Source of the DNA: Myxococcus xanthus
GTDB taxonomy: Bacteria > Myxococcota > Myxococcia > Myxococcales > Myxococcaceae
NCBI RefSeq assembly: GCF_013116825.1
Contig: NZ_JABFNS010000034.1
Location: 1 to 64,000 of the forward strand
DNA: 64,000 nt
Direction of reading: 5' to 3'
Of this stretch, positions 1 to 8,618 are shown piece by piece (within the stretch, counting starts at the first letter, position 1; each line of letters begins with the position of its first letter). The notes below the pieces were generated by a model. The model ran no database searches. It was not told the origin of the DNA and saw only the letters and a program-made list of their open reading frames with translations. A program made the translations under genes and the position numbers.

Positions 1-1298
1 CCGCCGAGCAGCCCCGGCTGCGCGTGGAGCTGCCCCCCTCCGAAGCGGAGGCCGCCCGGCTCCGCGAGGCCGAGGCCGCCCACGACCGCGCCGAGGCCCT
101 GGCCCGCCAGCGCACCGAGGCCGCCCAGGCCGCCCGCACCGCCACGGACGCCGCCGAGCGCGCCCGGCTGGAGGCGGAGGCCCGCGCCCTCAAGGAGCGC
201 GAGGAGGAGGAGAAGCGCGCCGAGTACCGCGCCAAGAAGGCCGCGGACGACGAGGCCCGGGAGCGCCGCAAGCGCGAGCAGGTCGAGGCCCAGCGGCTGA
301 TGGAGGAGGAGCGCGCCCGCGAGGCCGCCGCCGCCGAGGAGGCCCGCCGCGCCGAGGAAGCCGCCGCGCGCGCCAAGGTGGAGGCCGAGGCCGGCCGCAC
401 CCTGGCCCAGGGCCTGGACAAGACCCGGAACCAGGGCTTCATGGCCCGGCTCAACGGCCTGTTCGGCCAGCAGCGCCAGGTGGACGAGTCCGTCCTGGCG
501 GAGCTGGAGGAAATCCTCTTCACCGCCGACATCGGCGTGCGCACCGCCAACCACCTGGTGGAGGTGGCCCGCGAGAAGCTCAAGCGCAACGAGCTGAAGG
601 ACCCCGAGCGCATCAAGGGCCTCATCCGCGACGAGGTCGCCCGCATCTGTGACTTGCCCGTGCCGCGCTCCCTGGAAGGCGGCGGCCCGCCGCACGTCGT
701 CATGGTGGTGGGCGTCAACGGCGCCGGGAAGACGACGACCATCGGCAAGCTGGCCGCGAAGCTCACCAGTGAGGGCAAGAAGGTGGTGCTGGCCGCGGGT
801 GACACCTTCCGCGCCGCCGCCACCGAGCAGCTCGACGTGTGGGCCGAGCGCGCCCAGGCCCAGTTGGTGAAGGGCGCCGAGGGCGGAGACCCCAGCGCCG
901 TCATCTTCGAGGCCGTCAAGAAGGCGAAGGAGGAAGGCGCGGACGTCCTCATCGCGGACACCGCCGGCCGGCTCCACACCAAGGCTCCGCTGATGGAGGA
1001 GCTGAAGAAGGTGAAGCGCGTCATGGACAAGGCCCTGCCCGGCGCGCCGCACGAGGTGCTGCTGGTGCTGGACTCCACCAACGGCCAGAACGCGATTCAG
1101 CAGGCCAAGCAGTTCCACGAGGCCGTGGGCGTCAGCGCCATCGCCCTGACGAAGCTGGACGGCACCGCGAAGGGCGGCGTCGTCATCGGCATCTGCGACG
1201 AGCTGAAGCTCCCCGTCGTCTGGGTGGGCGTGGGCGAGAAGGTGGCCGACCTGCGCCGCTTCGAGCCGCGCGAGTTCGTCCGCGCCCTCTTCGACTGA
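1..1298 (+). CDS. ftsY: Signal recognition particle receptor FtsY (5' end cut by window)
   Basis: FtsY is the membrane-associated SRP receptor GTPase that docks ribosome-SRP complexes at the Sec translocon. The frame (codons from base 3) is already open at the window edge, so the true start lies upstream; the GTG at 24 is only the first internal start codon. The visible protein begins with about 130 residues that are almost all Glu, Ala, Arg and Lys, the acidic A domain expected to be helical and membrane-interacting. The NG GTPase domain follows: a four-helix N region, then the P-loop GVNGAGKTTT near base 711, DTFRAAA, the DTAGR motif and TKLDGTAKGG. The C-terminal end looks complete. The gene ends 9 bp before a convergent peptidase gene. 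The assignment rests on the full set of SRP-GTPase motifs and the FtsY-type acidic N terminus, which Ffh lacks. Confidence 0.97.
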   Translation, partial: AEQPRLRVELPPSEAEAARLREAEAAHDRAEALARQRTEAAQAARTATDAAERARLEAEARALKEREEEEKRAEYRAKKAADDEARERRKREQVEAQRLMEEERAREAAAAEEARRAEEAAARAKVEAEAGRTLAQGLDKTRNQGFMARLNGLFGQQRQVDESVLAELEEILFTADIGVRTANHLVEVAREKLKRNELKDPERIKGLIRDEVARICDLPVPRSLEGGGPPHVVMVVGVNGAGKTTTIGKLAAKLTSEGKKVVLAAGDTFRAAATEQLDVWAERAQAQLVKGAEGGDPSAVIFEAVKKAKEEGADVLIADTAGRLHTKAPLMEELKKVKRVMDKALPGAPHEVLLVLDSTNGQNAIQQAKQFHEAVGVSAIALTKLDGTAKGGVVIGICDELKLPVVWVGVGEKVADLRRFEPREFVRALFD

Positions 1299-1307
1299 GG
1301 GCCGGCG

Positions 1308-3122
1308 TCACTCCCCCATCAGCCCGGGGATGAGCTGCTCCAGCAGCTCCTTCGACTGGGCGTCCATCTCCTGGAAGGCCTCGAGGCCCTCGAAGCCCCC
1401 CAGCAGCGACTCCAGACGGGGCTTGCCCAAATCCTCGTCGCCCTTCGCCTCCCGCCACCAGCGCGTGCGCAGCCGCTCCAGCGCGCTCGCGTTGGCGGGG
1501 CTCGCCTTCGCCAGCTCCTTCGTGAAGCAGTCCTTGCACGTCCACTTGAAGCGGTACGTGTCCACGTAGGCGCGCAGGGCCTTGAGGAAGGCGGCGTCTC
1601 CCACCAGCTTCCGCGAGGCGTGGTGCAGCAGGGGCGCCTTGCCGTAGACGAGCGCGCCGTACTCCAGCTCGTCCGCGAAGTGGCCCGTGGGCCGGTCCGC
1701 GCGGCCGTCCTTCCCACCCGTCATCCGGTACAGGTGGTACTGCCCCACCAGCGTCTCCTGGCGCACCGACTCCGCCACCTTCTTGCCGTGCTTCCATTCG
1801 AGGTAGAGGAGCGCGGCGTACTGGGCCAGCGACTCGTCCACCACCGGCTCCAGGATGGGGTCCGAGCCCACGAGCCCCGCGAAGTACTGGTGCGCCACCT
1901 CGTGCGCCACGGTGAACTCCAGCGTGCGCTCCATGGCGCCGTTCAACTGCCCCAGCACCCCGCTCCCGCTCTGCCCCAGCATGCCCAGCATCGACTCCAG
2001 GTCCTCCATGCCCGGCATGCCGCCGCCCAGCATCTCGGAGGCCCCCGCCGCGCCGCGGTACAGCTGCGTCGCGATGGTGACCAGCCCCGGGAACTCCATG
2101 CCGCCCGCGCCCCCCGACAGCGGCGCCTGCACCACGCGGAAGTGCGTGTACGGCAGCGGCCCCAGACGGCGCTCGAACTCCGCCAGCATCGACGTGGCGT
2201 ACTTCAACACGCGCTCGCCCGCGGCCTGGTCCGCCGCGGCGTAGTGGCTCTCCACCGTGACGCCATTCACCGTGGCGGTGGAGCTGGCGTAGCCCCGCGA
2301 CACGAAGAGGGGAAAGTCGCGCACCGCCGCGGCGGCGAAGGCGTAGCGCACCCGTCCATCCCGCTCCGGGACCTCGCCCATGGGCACGCCCGTGGCGTGC
2401 ACCGCCCAGCCCGTGGGCACGGTGACGGTGGCCAACACGTGCGCCGGCTCATAGAGGCCCAGGTCGCCAATCCCCTGCGGCCCATCCCAGGGCTGGCCGT
2501 TCTCGCCCACCGGCGGAACCTGGGGCACCACGCCCACCAGGCTGATGAAGTCCGCCGTGGCGGAGAAAGCCCCGTGGTCGCCGCCCGAAGGACGCCCGCC
2601 CCCACCGCCCATCAAGCCACCGAGGAGGCCTCCCGCACCGCCGCCCGAGGGCGCGGCGGCGCGCGGCACCAGGCCCTCCACCGCGACGTCCAGCACCGCG
2701 GCGGCGCCCGGAGGCACGGGCTCGGACTCCAGGGACAGGCGGTACAGGGTGGGCTCCGGCCGCTCCAGCTTGACCGGCCGGCCCCCCAGCTTCGCGTCCG
2801 ACAGCGTCACCCGGCGGCCCTGCGCGTTGGGCGTCAGCCGCAGGTACAACTCGGTGAGCGGATGCTTCCGGGCCAGCACCTCCACCTGCACCCGGCCCTT
2901 CACCCCACGGGTCTCCGGGTCCACCTCCAACTGCACGCGGTAGAGCGGCAGCTCCTCCAAGGGCCCCAGCGCCTTCGCGGCCCGCGCACGCTCAGCGGGC
3001 TTCAAGTGCTGGAGGCACAGCTGCACCTCGGGAGATGCCAGGGGTTCCGCGGGCGCACTGCCCCACGCTGGCGTCCCGGAGAGCACACACCACAGCAGGC
3101 ACCCATGGAGGAAGGTCCGCAT
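1308..3122 (-). CDS. Exported M1-family (gluzincin) metallopeptidase
   Basis: 604 residues beginning with a hydrophobic signal sequence (about 1-21), so exported. The zinc site is explicit: HEVAH at 407-411, then exactly 18 residues to Glu430, the HExxH-x18-E signature of M1 aminopeptidases. A GGMEF segment (340-344) stands where M1 enzymes have GxMEN, and Tyr493 in YGKAP fits the transition-state Tyr. The N-terminal half resembles the beta-rich M1 domain. Odd features are a Gly-rich insertion (about 159-182), a Gly/Met-rich insertion (about 358-395) just before the zinc site, and a CxxC pair (CKDC) near the C terminus. The altered exopeptidase motif (MEF, not MEN) means aminopeptidase activity should not be assumed. 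It is convergent with ftsY and divergent from the next lipoprotein gene. Confidence 0.85.
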   Translation of the reverse strand: MRTFLHGCLLWCVLSGTPAWGSAPAEPLASPEVQLCLQHLKPAERARAAKALGPLEELPLYRVQLEVDPETRGVKGRVQVEVLARKHPLTELYLRLTPNAQGRRVTLSDAKLGGRPVKLERPEPTLYRLSLESEPVPPGAAAVLDVAVEGLVPRAAAPSGGGAGGLLGGLMGGGGGRPSGGDHGAFSATADFISLVGVVPQVPPVGENGQPWDGPQGIGDLGLYEPAHVLATVTVPTGWAVHATGVPMGEVPERDGRVRYAFAAAAVRDFPLFVSRGYASSTATVNGVTVESHYAAADQAAGERVLKYATSMLAEFERRLGPLPYTHFRVVQAPLSGGAGGMEFPGLVTIATQLYRGAAGASEMLGGGMPGMEDLESMLGMLGQSGSGVLGQLNGAMERTLEFTVAHEVAHQYFAGLVGSDPILEPVVDESLAQYAALLYLEWKHGKKVAESVRQETLVGQYHLYRMTGGKDGRADRPTGHFADELEYGALVYGKAPLLHHASRKLVGDAAFLKALRAYVDTYRFKWTCKDCFTKELAKASPANASALERLRTRWWREAKGDEDLGKPRLESLLGGFEGLEAFQEMDAQSKELLEQLIPGLMGE

Positions 3123-3175
3123 CCGGCCATGCTAATTGACCCGGGACACCCCTGCTCATCTACCCTGGACCTCCC

Positions 3176-3772
3176 ATGCATTCTCGAACGCTCGTCATGG
3201 CCGCCACCCTGGGGCTGATGGCCTGTGCGCGGCAGGTGCCCGCCTCGGCCACGCCCACCTCCACATCGACCGAGCCCCGTGCCGTTCGGCTCCTGCTGGA
3301 CACGCCCGCCCGAGAGACACACACGCTGACCAAGCTGCGCGAAGACATCGAGGTGGACGCCACCGAAGGCGAGCGCACGCCGCGCGTCGTCGCCACCGGC
3401 CAGACGCCCACGCTGAGCCTCGACGGACATCGGGCCCGCCTCTACGGCGACGCGAAGGGCACGCTCGGCATCGCCGTGGACAACTTCCTGCTGCTGGAGG
3501 TGCTGGACGCCAGTGGACAGGTGACCCGGCGCGCCACCGTGGGCTTCACCGAGGCGGTCCACATGGGCCGGGAGCAGGTGGACAGCGTGGGCCGCCGCGC
3601 CTTCAACTTCGAGGCGGGCGAAGTGGACATCACCCACCTGCTGCCCGACTCCGGCCCCTTCCAGGTCCGCGCGACCGCGCTGGACACCTGGGGCGTGGGA
3701 CGGGTGAGCGACGTGTACCTGCTGCTCGCCCCGGGCAGGCGCGCCGACAACGACGACCTGCGCGACCAGTAG
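3176..3772 (+). CDS. Predicted lipoprotein, unknown function
   Basis: 198 residues with a short signal sequence ending in a lipobox (GLMAC, Cys17), followed by a Ser/Thr/Pro/Ala-rich linker, so probably tethered to the outer membrane. The remainder is mixed alpha/beta with no motif I recognise. It contains beta-like segments around LLLEVLDASG and a C-terminal VSDVYLLLAPG stretch reminiscent of small beta-sandwich modules. The ATG at 3176 is preceded by a weak purine-poor leader; a TTGACC hexamer at 3136-3141 could be its -35 element. The gene ends just before a strong bidirectional hairpin shared with the convergent PEGA gene. I can assign no function. Confidence 0.75.
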   Translation: MHSRTLVMAATLGLMACARQVPASATPTSTSTEPRAVRLLLDTPARETHTLTKLREDIEVDATEGERTPRVVATGQTPTLSLDGHRARLYGDAKGTLGIAVDNFLLLEVLDASGQVTRRATVGFTEAVHMGREQVDSVGRRAFNFEAGEVDITHLLPDSGPFQVRATALDTWGVGRVSDVYLLLAPGRRADNDDLRDQ

Positions 3773-3783
3773 CACCGTCGCGC

Positions 3784-3810
3784 CGTCCCGCCCTCGTCGA
3801 GGGCGGGACG
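3784..3810. terminator. Bidirectional hairpin terminator
   Basis: A perfect 11-bp inverted repeat (3784-3794 with 3800-3810, 5-nt loop) lies between the convergent genes ending at 3772 and 3824. There is no clear T-run on either side, so termination is inferred from position and stem strength. Confidence 0.7.
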
Positions 3811-3823
3811 ATTCACGACCGCA

Positions 3824-4873
3824 TCAGAAGCGGATCGCGCCGGCCGGAGCAGGCGCCTGAAGCCCCGCGCCTCCACCGCGCACCGAGCGGATGCCACCGA
3901 GCACGGCGTCACACCCGGCGGGACCGCACACCGCATCGGGACTCAGCGGGCTGGCGCCACCACCCTGCGTCGCCATCACCGCGCCCACCGTGCCGGCGGC
4001 GACCACCGCGCCAATGCCGGCCCACACGTACCAGCGGCCGTACCACGGCTTGGAGCCCTCCACCTCGGGCGTCTCCGGGTCTCCCGCGAACGACAGGCCC
4101 GGGGCCGTCTCGTCGTCGGGGTCCAGCTTCGAGGACGGCTCCAACACCGGGTTCTTCGGCACGTCGGCGGTGGCCACGGACGTGTCCAGCAGCGGCCGCA
4201 GGTTGCCCGTCACCTCGTACGTCCGGCCCGCGAAAACGGTGATGTTGTGCACGTCCGGCTTGAAGCCCGGGGCCCGGAACTCAATCTCACGCGAACCCGG
4301 GCGCAGCAGCACGTTGGCCTGCGGCACGGCGCCCACCTGCTGCCCGTCCACCATCACCACCGCGTCCGCGACGTCCGCCGTCAGCGTGGCGAAGCCCATG
4401 GTGGCGTCCATGGACACCAGCACCTCCGCCTGCGTGCCCGGCTTCACGTCGATGCGCCGCGTGAAGTCGGCGTAGCCCTGCCGGCGCACCACCAGGTGGT
4501 GCTCGCCCGGGCGGACCTCCACCGGCACGGCGGCCGAGGAGAGGACGCCGAACTCCTTCCCATCCACGAACAGCTTCGCGCCGCGCACGTTGCCCGTCAT
4601 CCGGACGAGCACCTCCGTCTTCACGGGCGTCAGCGGTGCCAGCAGCAGGTCATCCTCGGCCGCGGGCTTCTTGCTTCCCTTCGCGGGCGCCTTCGCGCGC
4701 GCGGGCTTCTTGGCGGTCGCCTTCGCGGGCTTCTTCTTCACCACCTTGGGCTTGCCCGCCTTGGGCTTCGACGGCGAGGTGAGCGGCGCCAGGAAGTCAT
4801 CCTGCGCGAGCACGGCCGAAGGAGCGGCCAGGACAGTCACCAGGGCGAAGACGACGATGCGGTGGAGGCTCAT
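3824..4873 (-). CDS. PEGA-domain envelope protein with Lys/Ala/Pro-rich region
   Basis: 349 residues. A cleavable-type signal sequence (1-23, ending VLAQ) precedes a basic Lys/Pro/Ala-rich stretch (about 34-72) and two consecutive PEGA-like beta domains (about 88-155 and 158-230), recognisable by patterns such as GAKLFVDGKEFG...VRPGEHHLVVRRQGY and VVMVDGQQVG...LRPGSREIEFRAPGF. A single hydrophobic helix (about 278-300) follows a Trp/Tyr-rich segment, and a Gly/Pro-rich tail ends the protein. PEGA domains are usually extracytoplasmic and occur widely in myxobacterial surface proteins; substrate or partner is unknown. The basic region may bind peptidoglycan or nucleic acid, but this is speculation. 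Divergent from the lipoprotein gene at 4957. Confidence 0.8.
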   Translation of the reverse strand: MSLHRIVVFALVTVLAAPSAVLAQDDFLAPLTSPSKPKAGKPKVVKKKPAKATAKKPARAKAPAKGSKKPAAEDDLLLAPLTPVKTEVLVRMTGNVRGAKLFVDGKEFGVLSSAAVPVEVRPGEHHLVVRRQGYADFTRRIDVKPGTQAEVLVSMDATMGFATLTADVADAVVMVDGQQVGAVPQANVLLRPGSREIEFRAPGFKPDVHNITVFAGRTYEVTGNLRPLLDTSVATADVPKNPVLEPSSKLDPDDETAPGLSFAGDPETPEVEGSKPWYGRWYVWAGIGAVVAAGTVGAVMATQGGGASPLSPDAVCGPAGCDAVLGGIRSVRGGGAGLQAPAPAGAIRF

Positions 4874-4956
4874 GACGAACCGAAGGTTAGAGAGTCATCC
4901 CAAGGGAATCAAACAGAGTCCCAGGGCATTGCGGATTGGGAGAATATCCGCGCCCC

Positions 4957-5481
4957 ATGCACCGCGTCCTGCCCACACTGGCCCTCCACCTCAGCGTCCT
5001 CTCCCTCACCGCGTGTTCCGCGAAGGCGCCGCCCCGGACGGAGCCCGTGCCGCCGCCTCCACCCGCGGTGAAGATTCCCGCCGGCTGCGAGCAAAACCAG
5101 GGCGGCGAGTACCACCACGCGGGGAATCCGGCCTTCCGCTACTACGGCGACGATGACGGCAGCACACTCTCACTCGCCGTCGTCCGCGCACATGACTCGG
5201 CAGCGGTGGACGCCCCGGACGCGGGCTCGCCGTCCATCGTCCTGCGGCGCACCCCCGCGGGCTTCGTGGGCGAAACGCGTGCCACCGGCTTCTCCGGCGC
5301 GGGGACGCCCTGCCCCGTCACCTTTCCGACAGAGGTGGTGCGGTGTACGGACGCGGGCCTGACGCTGCGCTCGGCGGCCAGCACCTCCATCGACGAGGAC
5401 TGCCGCCCCGCTCCGTCGGGCGCCCCCAGCGTGCGGCTGGAGCAGGTGCTGCTGCGGGGCCCGCCGGACGCGGGCACCTAG
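4957..5481 (+). CDS. Predicted lipoprotein, unknown function
   Basis: I start it at the ATG at 4957 because the following residues form a clean signal peptide ending in a lipobox (SLTAC); the TTG 21 bases upstream would only add a hydrophilic leader. The 174-residue product has a proline-rich linker (six consecutive Pro) after the lipid Cys and then a small domain with several Cys (CEQNQ, PCPVTF, VRCTDAG, EDCR) that could form disulfides in the periplasm. No known family was recognised. A small inverted repeat (4931-4936 with 4946-4951) overlaps the probable promoter. A double hairpin follows the stop. Confidence 0.72.
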   Translation: MHRVLPTLALHLSVLSLTACSAKAPPRTEPVPPPPPAVKIPAGCEQNQGGEYHHAGNPAFRYYGDDDGSTLSLAVVRAHDSAAVDAPDAGSPSIVLRRTPAGFVGETRATGFSGAGTPCPVTFPTEVVRCTDAGLTLRSAASTSIDEDCRPAPSGAPSVRLEQVLLRGPPDAGT

Positions 5482-5491
5482 AAACGCGAAA

Positions 5492-5548
5492 GGGGTGAGG
5501 CGGCGCGGTGCCAGCCTCACCCCCGGCCTTCCCGAAGGAAGGAGGCCG
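5492..5548. terminator. Tandem hairpin terminator between convergent genes
   Basis: Two consecutive hairpins. The first has a perfect 10-bp stem (5492-5501 with 5514-5523); the second has a 5-bp outer stem (5524-5528 with 5544-5548) and additional TTCC/GGAA pairing. They separate the lipoprotein gene (ends 5481) from the convergent glycosyltransferase gene (ends 5550). The last stem abuts the glycosyltransferase stop codon. Confidence 0.65.
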
Positions 5549-5549
5549 C

Positions 5550-7073
5550 TCAGGCCGCGCGGCGGGGCTGCTCGTCGGCGGCGTCCACCGCGGGGGTGGA
5601 CTCCACCAGCTTCATCCGGCCGGACAGTCCCTGCAGGAGGCTGGAGCTGCCCACGTACAGGAAGCCCGCCAGGAACAGGACGATGAAGGGCACCGACGTG
5701 TAGATGCGCGCGTCGATGGCGAACCACAGCGCGCCGGTGAAGTACGCGGCGAACAGCAGCTCCACCAGCGGCAGCAGCGACTTGCTGCCCCGGTACGCCT
5801 TCTTGACGGTGACGGCCTTCTTGCCCTCTGCGCCCGTCTTCGGCGTGCGCGCGAAGCCCGACTGCTGGTTGAGCAGCGCCTCGGCCACCGCCTTGGCGTT
5901 GCTGATGGCCATGCCGATACCCAGGCTCATGAGGAAGGGCAGGTACTTCACCCGCTCCCACCCCTTCGCGCCGCGCTCACGCTGCGCGGCCACGTAGAAG
6001 AAGCAGACGCTGGCGGTGGCCGTGAGGAAGAAGGGCAGGTCCAGGAACAGCGTGCCGTAGAGGCCGTGCTGGAAGCGCACCACCATGCTGATGGGCATCA
6101 GCACCGACAGCAGCACCATCAACAGGTACGCCATGTTGTTGGTGAGGTGGAAGAACGCCTCGCGCTTCACCACCAGCGGCAGGTCGCTCTTGAGAATGGT
6201 GGGCAGCAGCTTCTTCGCCGTCTGGATGGAGCCCTTGGCCCAGCGGTGCTGCTGGCTCTTGAAGGCGTTCATGTCCACCGGCACCTCGGCCGGGGAGATG
6301 ACCTCGGGCAGGAACACGAACTGCCAGCCCTTCAGCTGGGCGCGGTAGCTCAGGTCCAGGTCCTCGGTGAGCGTGTCGTGCTGCCAGCCGCCCGCGTCGG
6401 AAATCGTGTCACGGCGCCAGATGCCGGCGGTGCCGTTGAAGTTGAAGAAGCAGCCCGCGCGGTTGCGCGCGGTGTGCTCGATGATGAAGTGCCCGTCCAG
6501 GAAGATGCTCTGGGCCTGCGTCAGCAGCGAGAACTCACGGTTCAGGTGGCCCCAGCGCACCTGCACCATGCCCACCTTGTCGTCCGAGAAGAACGGCACG
6601 GTGCGCATCAGGAAGTCAGGGCTGGGCACGAAGTCCGCGTCGAACACGGCCACGAACTGGCCCTTCGCCAGCTTCAGGCCGTTCTCCAGCGCCCCCGCCT
6701 TGAAGCCCTGGCGGTTGACGCGGTGGATGTAGACGATGTCATGCCCCTTCTGGCGCTGACGCTCCACGCACGCCCGGGCGATGCCACACGTCTCATCCGT
6801 CGAGTCGTCGAGGACCTGGATTTCGAGCAGGTCGCGCGGATAGTCGATGCGGCACACCGAATCCACCAGGCGCTCCACCACGTACATCTCATTGAAGATG
6901 GGGAGCTGGATGGTGACCTTGGGCAGCGACTCCAGCCTGCCCTTTGGCGTCGGCAGCTTGAACTTGTGCCGGTAGTACAGGAACGCCATCCGGTACCTGT
7001 GCGAGCCGTAGACTCCCAACACGCACAAGAGACTGAAATAGACGCCCAGGAAGATGATCTCGACGGTGGTCAT
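5550..7073 (-). CDS. Membrane glycosyltransferase family 2, CSLA/cellulose synthase-like
   Basis: 507 residues. An N-terminal membrane helix (about 5-23) leads into a cytoplasmic GT-A domain with all processive GT2 landmarks: DD at 89-90, DAD at 145-147, TED at 236-238 and QQHRW at 274-278 (the QxxRW motif). Several transmembrane helices follow (about 312-385 and 445-480). Such enzymes polymerise beta-linked sugars from nucleotide sugars while exporting the chain. The overall sequence is closer to plant CSLA mannan synthases and their bacterial relatives than to BcsA, and no PilZ domain follows; the polymer cannot be named from sequence. It stands alone, with no export or modification genes nearby. 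A good -35/-10 pair lies upstream at 7244-7273, giving a leader of about 160 nt. Confidence 0.9.
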   Translation of the reverse strand: MTTVEIIFLGVYFSLLCVLGVYGSHRYRMAFLYYRHKFKLPTPKGRLESLPKVTIQLPIFNEMYVVERLVDSVCRIDYPRDLLEIQVLDDSTDETCGIARACVERQRQKGHDIVYIHRVNRQGFKAGALENGLKLAKGQFVAVFDADFVPSPDFLMRTVPFFSDDKVGMVQVRWGHLNREFSLLTQAQSIFLDGHFIIEHTARNRAGCFFNFNGTAGIWRRDTISDAGGWQHDTLTEDLDLSYRAQLKGWQFVFLPEVISPAEVPVDMNAFKSQQHRWAKGSIQTAKKLLPTILKSDLPLVVKREAFFHLTNNMAYLLMVLLSVLMPISMVVRFQHGLYGTLFLDLPFFLTATASVCFFYVAAQRERGAKGWERVKYLPFLMSLGIGMAISNAKAVAEALLNQQSGFARTPKTGAEGKKAVTVKKAYRGSKSLLPLVELLFAAYFTGALWFAIDARIYTSVPFIVLFLAGFLYVGSSSLLQGLSGRMKLVESTPAVDAADEQPRRAA

Positions 7074-7243
7074 CGGTGACGCTCAACCCCTGCCACAGCC
7101 CAGAGGGCCTGCGGTCCTTCCGTGCGGGGCGGCCCGGCTGATTCCGTCTCGCGCGGACCGGCGCGAGATGGGTCGTCCAAGCCCCCACATCGTATGTACC
7201 CGAAAAGACAAGGTTTTGACCTTCGGGGAGTGATCGGCGCGGG

Positions 7244-7273
7244 ACAATAGGAATGCGTTCAAGGCCGTGTCAA
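7244..7273 (-). promoter_or_regulatory. Sigma-70-type promoter for the glycosyltransferase gene
   Basis: Read on the minus strand, TTGACA (7273-7268) is followed after 18 nt by TATTGT (7249-7244), matching the -35 perfectly and the -10 at 4 of 6 bases. Transcription would start near 7236 and read into the gene starting at 7073. Confidence 0.5.
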
Positions 7274-7349
7274 ACTATTCCCCGGATTTGAACGTTCCGT
7301 TCACGGGGCGCTGACACCCTGCGTCACTCCCAACACACCCAGCTTGTGT

Positions 7350-7380
7350 CCCTGGCGCCGGGGTTGAAACAACGCCAGGG
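7350..7380 (-). terminator. Inverted repeat downstream of ddl, possible terminator
   Basis: A perfect 8-bp repeat (7350-7357 with 7373-7380, 15-nt loop) begins about 20 bp past the ddl stop. No T-run follows, so it may be a weak or factor-assisted terminator. Confidence 0.45.
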
Positions 7381-7398
7381 GTTGACCGACCTGCGGGG

Positions 7399-8379
7399 TC
7401 AGCTCACCGCGCGGCGAGGTGCGCCCAGGCCCGGCGGCGTCTCCACGGCGGGGGCCTCCAGGACACCGGCTTCGTCCCGGGTGGCCAGCGCCAGGATGCG
7501 CTCCGTCAGCGCGGCGAAGTCCAGCCCGGCCCTGGCGGCGATTTTCGGCAGCAGGCTGGTGGGGGTGAAGCCCGGCAGCGTGTTCACCTCCAGCACCACG
7601 TCGTTCTCCGTGTCCGAGCACAGCAGGTCCACCCGCGCCTGCCCACGGCACCCCAGCGCGCGGTAGGCCGCCAGCGCCAGGGCCTCCACGTTGGCCACGC
7701 GCGTGGGAGACAGCCGGGGTGGGCAGAAGTACGCGGCCCCGCCCTTGTACTTGGCGTCGAAGTCGAAGCCCTCGCGCGGCGTGGCCACCTCGCAACTGCC
7801 CAGCACCTGGCCTCCGACGATGCCCACCGTGACTTCCCGGCCCGCCACGTAGCGCTCCACCAGGGCCTCGCCGCCGAACCGGCTGGCCTGCGCCACCGCG
7901 AACGCCAGCGCCTCCGGCTCACGCACCACGGCCAGCCCCACCGACGAGCCGCCGCACGCGGGCTTCACCACGCACGGGAAGCCCAGGTCGCCGTGCAGGG
8001 CCAGGGCGCGCCACGCGTCCTCGCGCGCCACCGTGTAGCCATGGGGCGTGGTCAGGTTGTGCAGGCGGAAGAGCCGCTTGGCGAAGGGCTTGTTCATGGC
8101 CAGCGCCGACGCCAGCACGCCCGAGCCCGTGTACGGCAGCTCCAGCAACTCCAGCAGGCCCTGCACCCGGCCGTCCTCACCCATGCGCCCGTGGAGCGCG
8201 ACGAAGGCCACGTCCAGCTCGGCCGCGCGCAGGGCCCGGTCCAGGCCCGGCCCCGCGAAGATGCGGGTCACCTGATGCCCCCGGGACTCGAGCGCCGCCA
8301 CCACGGCCTCTCCCGTCTTGAGCGAAATCTCCCGCTCCTCGCCCCACCCGCCCATCAGCACTCCCACGCGCTTGCCCAT
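7399..8379 (-). CDS. ddl: D-alanine--D-alanine ligase
   Basis: This ATP-grasp enzyme joins two D-Ala molecules to make the dipeptide that MurF adds to peptidoglycan precursors. The open frame extends upstream, but I choose the ATG at 8379 because an AGGAGG lies 10 nt upstream and the protein then starts at the conserved MGKRVGVLMGG strand. The 326-residue product has the EREISL Glu (Glu15), HGRMGEDG (63-70), the glycine loop GGSSVGL (143-149) and the closing metal/D-Ala site LEVNTLPGFT. Length is normal for Ddl. The C-terminal tail past residue 305 is Pro/Ala-rich and dispensable-looking. It is not in a dcw-type cluster here; murI, which also supplies the wall, lies 10 kb away. Confidence 0.95.
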   Translation of the reverse strand: MGKRVGVLMGGWGEEREISLKTGEAVVAALESRGHQVTRIFAGPGLDRALRAAELDVAFVALHGRMGEDGRVQGLLELLELPYTGSGVLASALAMNKPFAKRLFRLHNLTTPHGYTVAREDAWRALALHGDLGFPCVVKPACGGSSVGLAVVREPEALAFAVAQASRFGGEALVERYVAGREVTVGIVGGQVLGSCEVATPREGFDFDAKYKGGAAYFCPPRLSPTRVANVEALALAAYRALGCRGQARVDLLCSDTENDVVLEVNTLPGFTPTSLLPKIAARAGLDFAALTERILALATRDEAGVLEAPAVETPPGLGAPRRAVS

Positions 8380-8389
8380 GTCGATGTTG

Positions 8390-8395
8390 CCTCCT
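8390..8395 (-). promoter_or_regulatory. Ribosome binding site that fixes the ddl start
   Basis: A perfect AGGAGG on the minus strand lies 10 nt before the ATG at 8379. It supports that internal ATG over the 38-codon longer reading. Confidence 0.7.
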
Positions 8396-8618
8396 GGGCG
8401 GAGCACAGAGCATGGATGATGCCAGCAACGCGGCGGTGGGCGGCGCGGAGCGGTCTCCCTCGGAAGCCGCCTCGGGTGAGGGGCTTCGACCACGCCGTGC
8501 GCGAAGAGCAGGCGTGTCCTCCGGGCCGCGGCGTGGCCGGGGCGCCACGGAGCGGGCGACCCGCGTCAGGCGCCGCTCCGTCTCCACGCCGCGAGCCGCG
8601 GACCTCGGGTGAGGCAGG

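Larger units (their letters stand above)
7074..7398. other. Intergenic region between glycosyltransferase and ddl
   Basis: 325 bases without a credible gene; both flanking genes are on the minus strand. It holds the promoter candidate at 7244-7273 for the glycosyltransferase, a relatively AT-rich patch at about 7185-7285, and the inverted repeat at 7350-7380 just downstream of ddl. The long leader (about 7074-7236) shows no riboswitch that I recognise. Confidence 0.6.
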
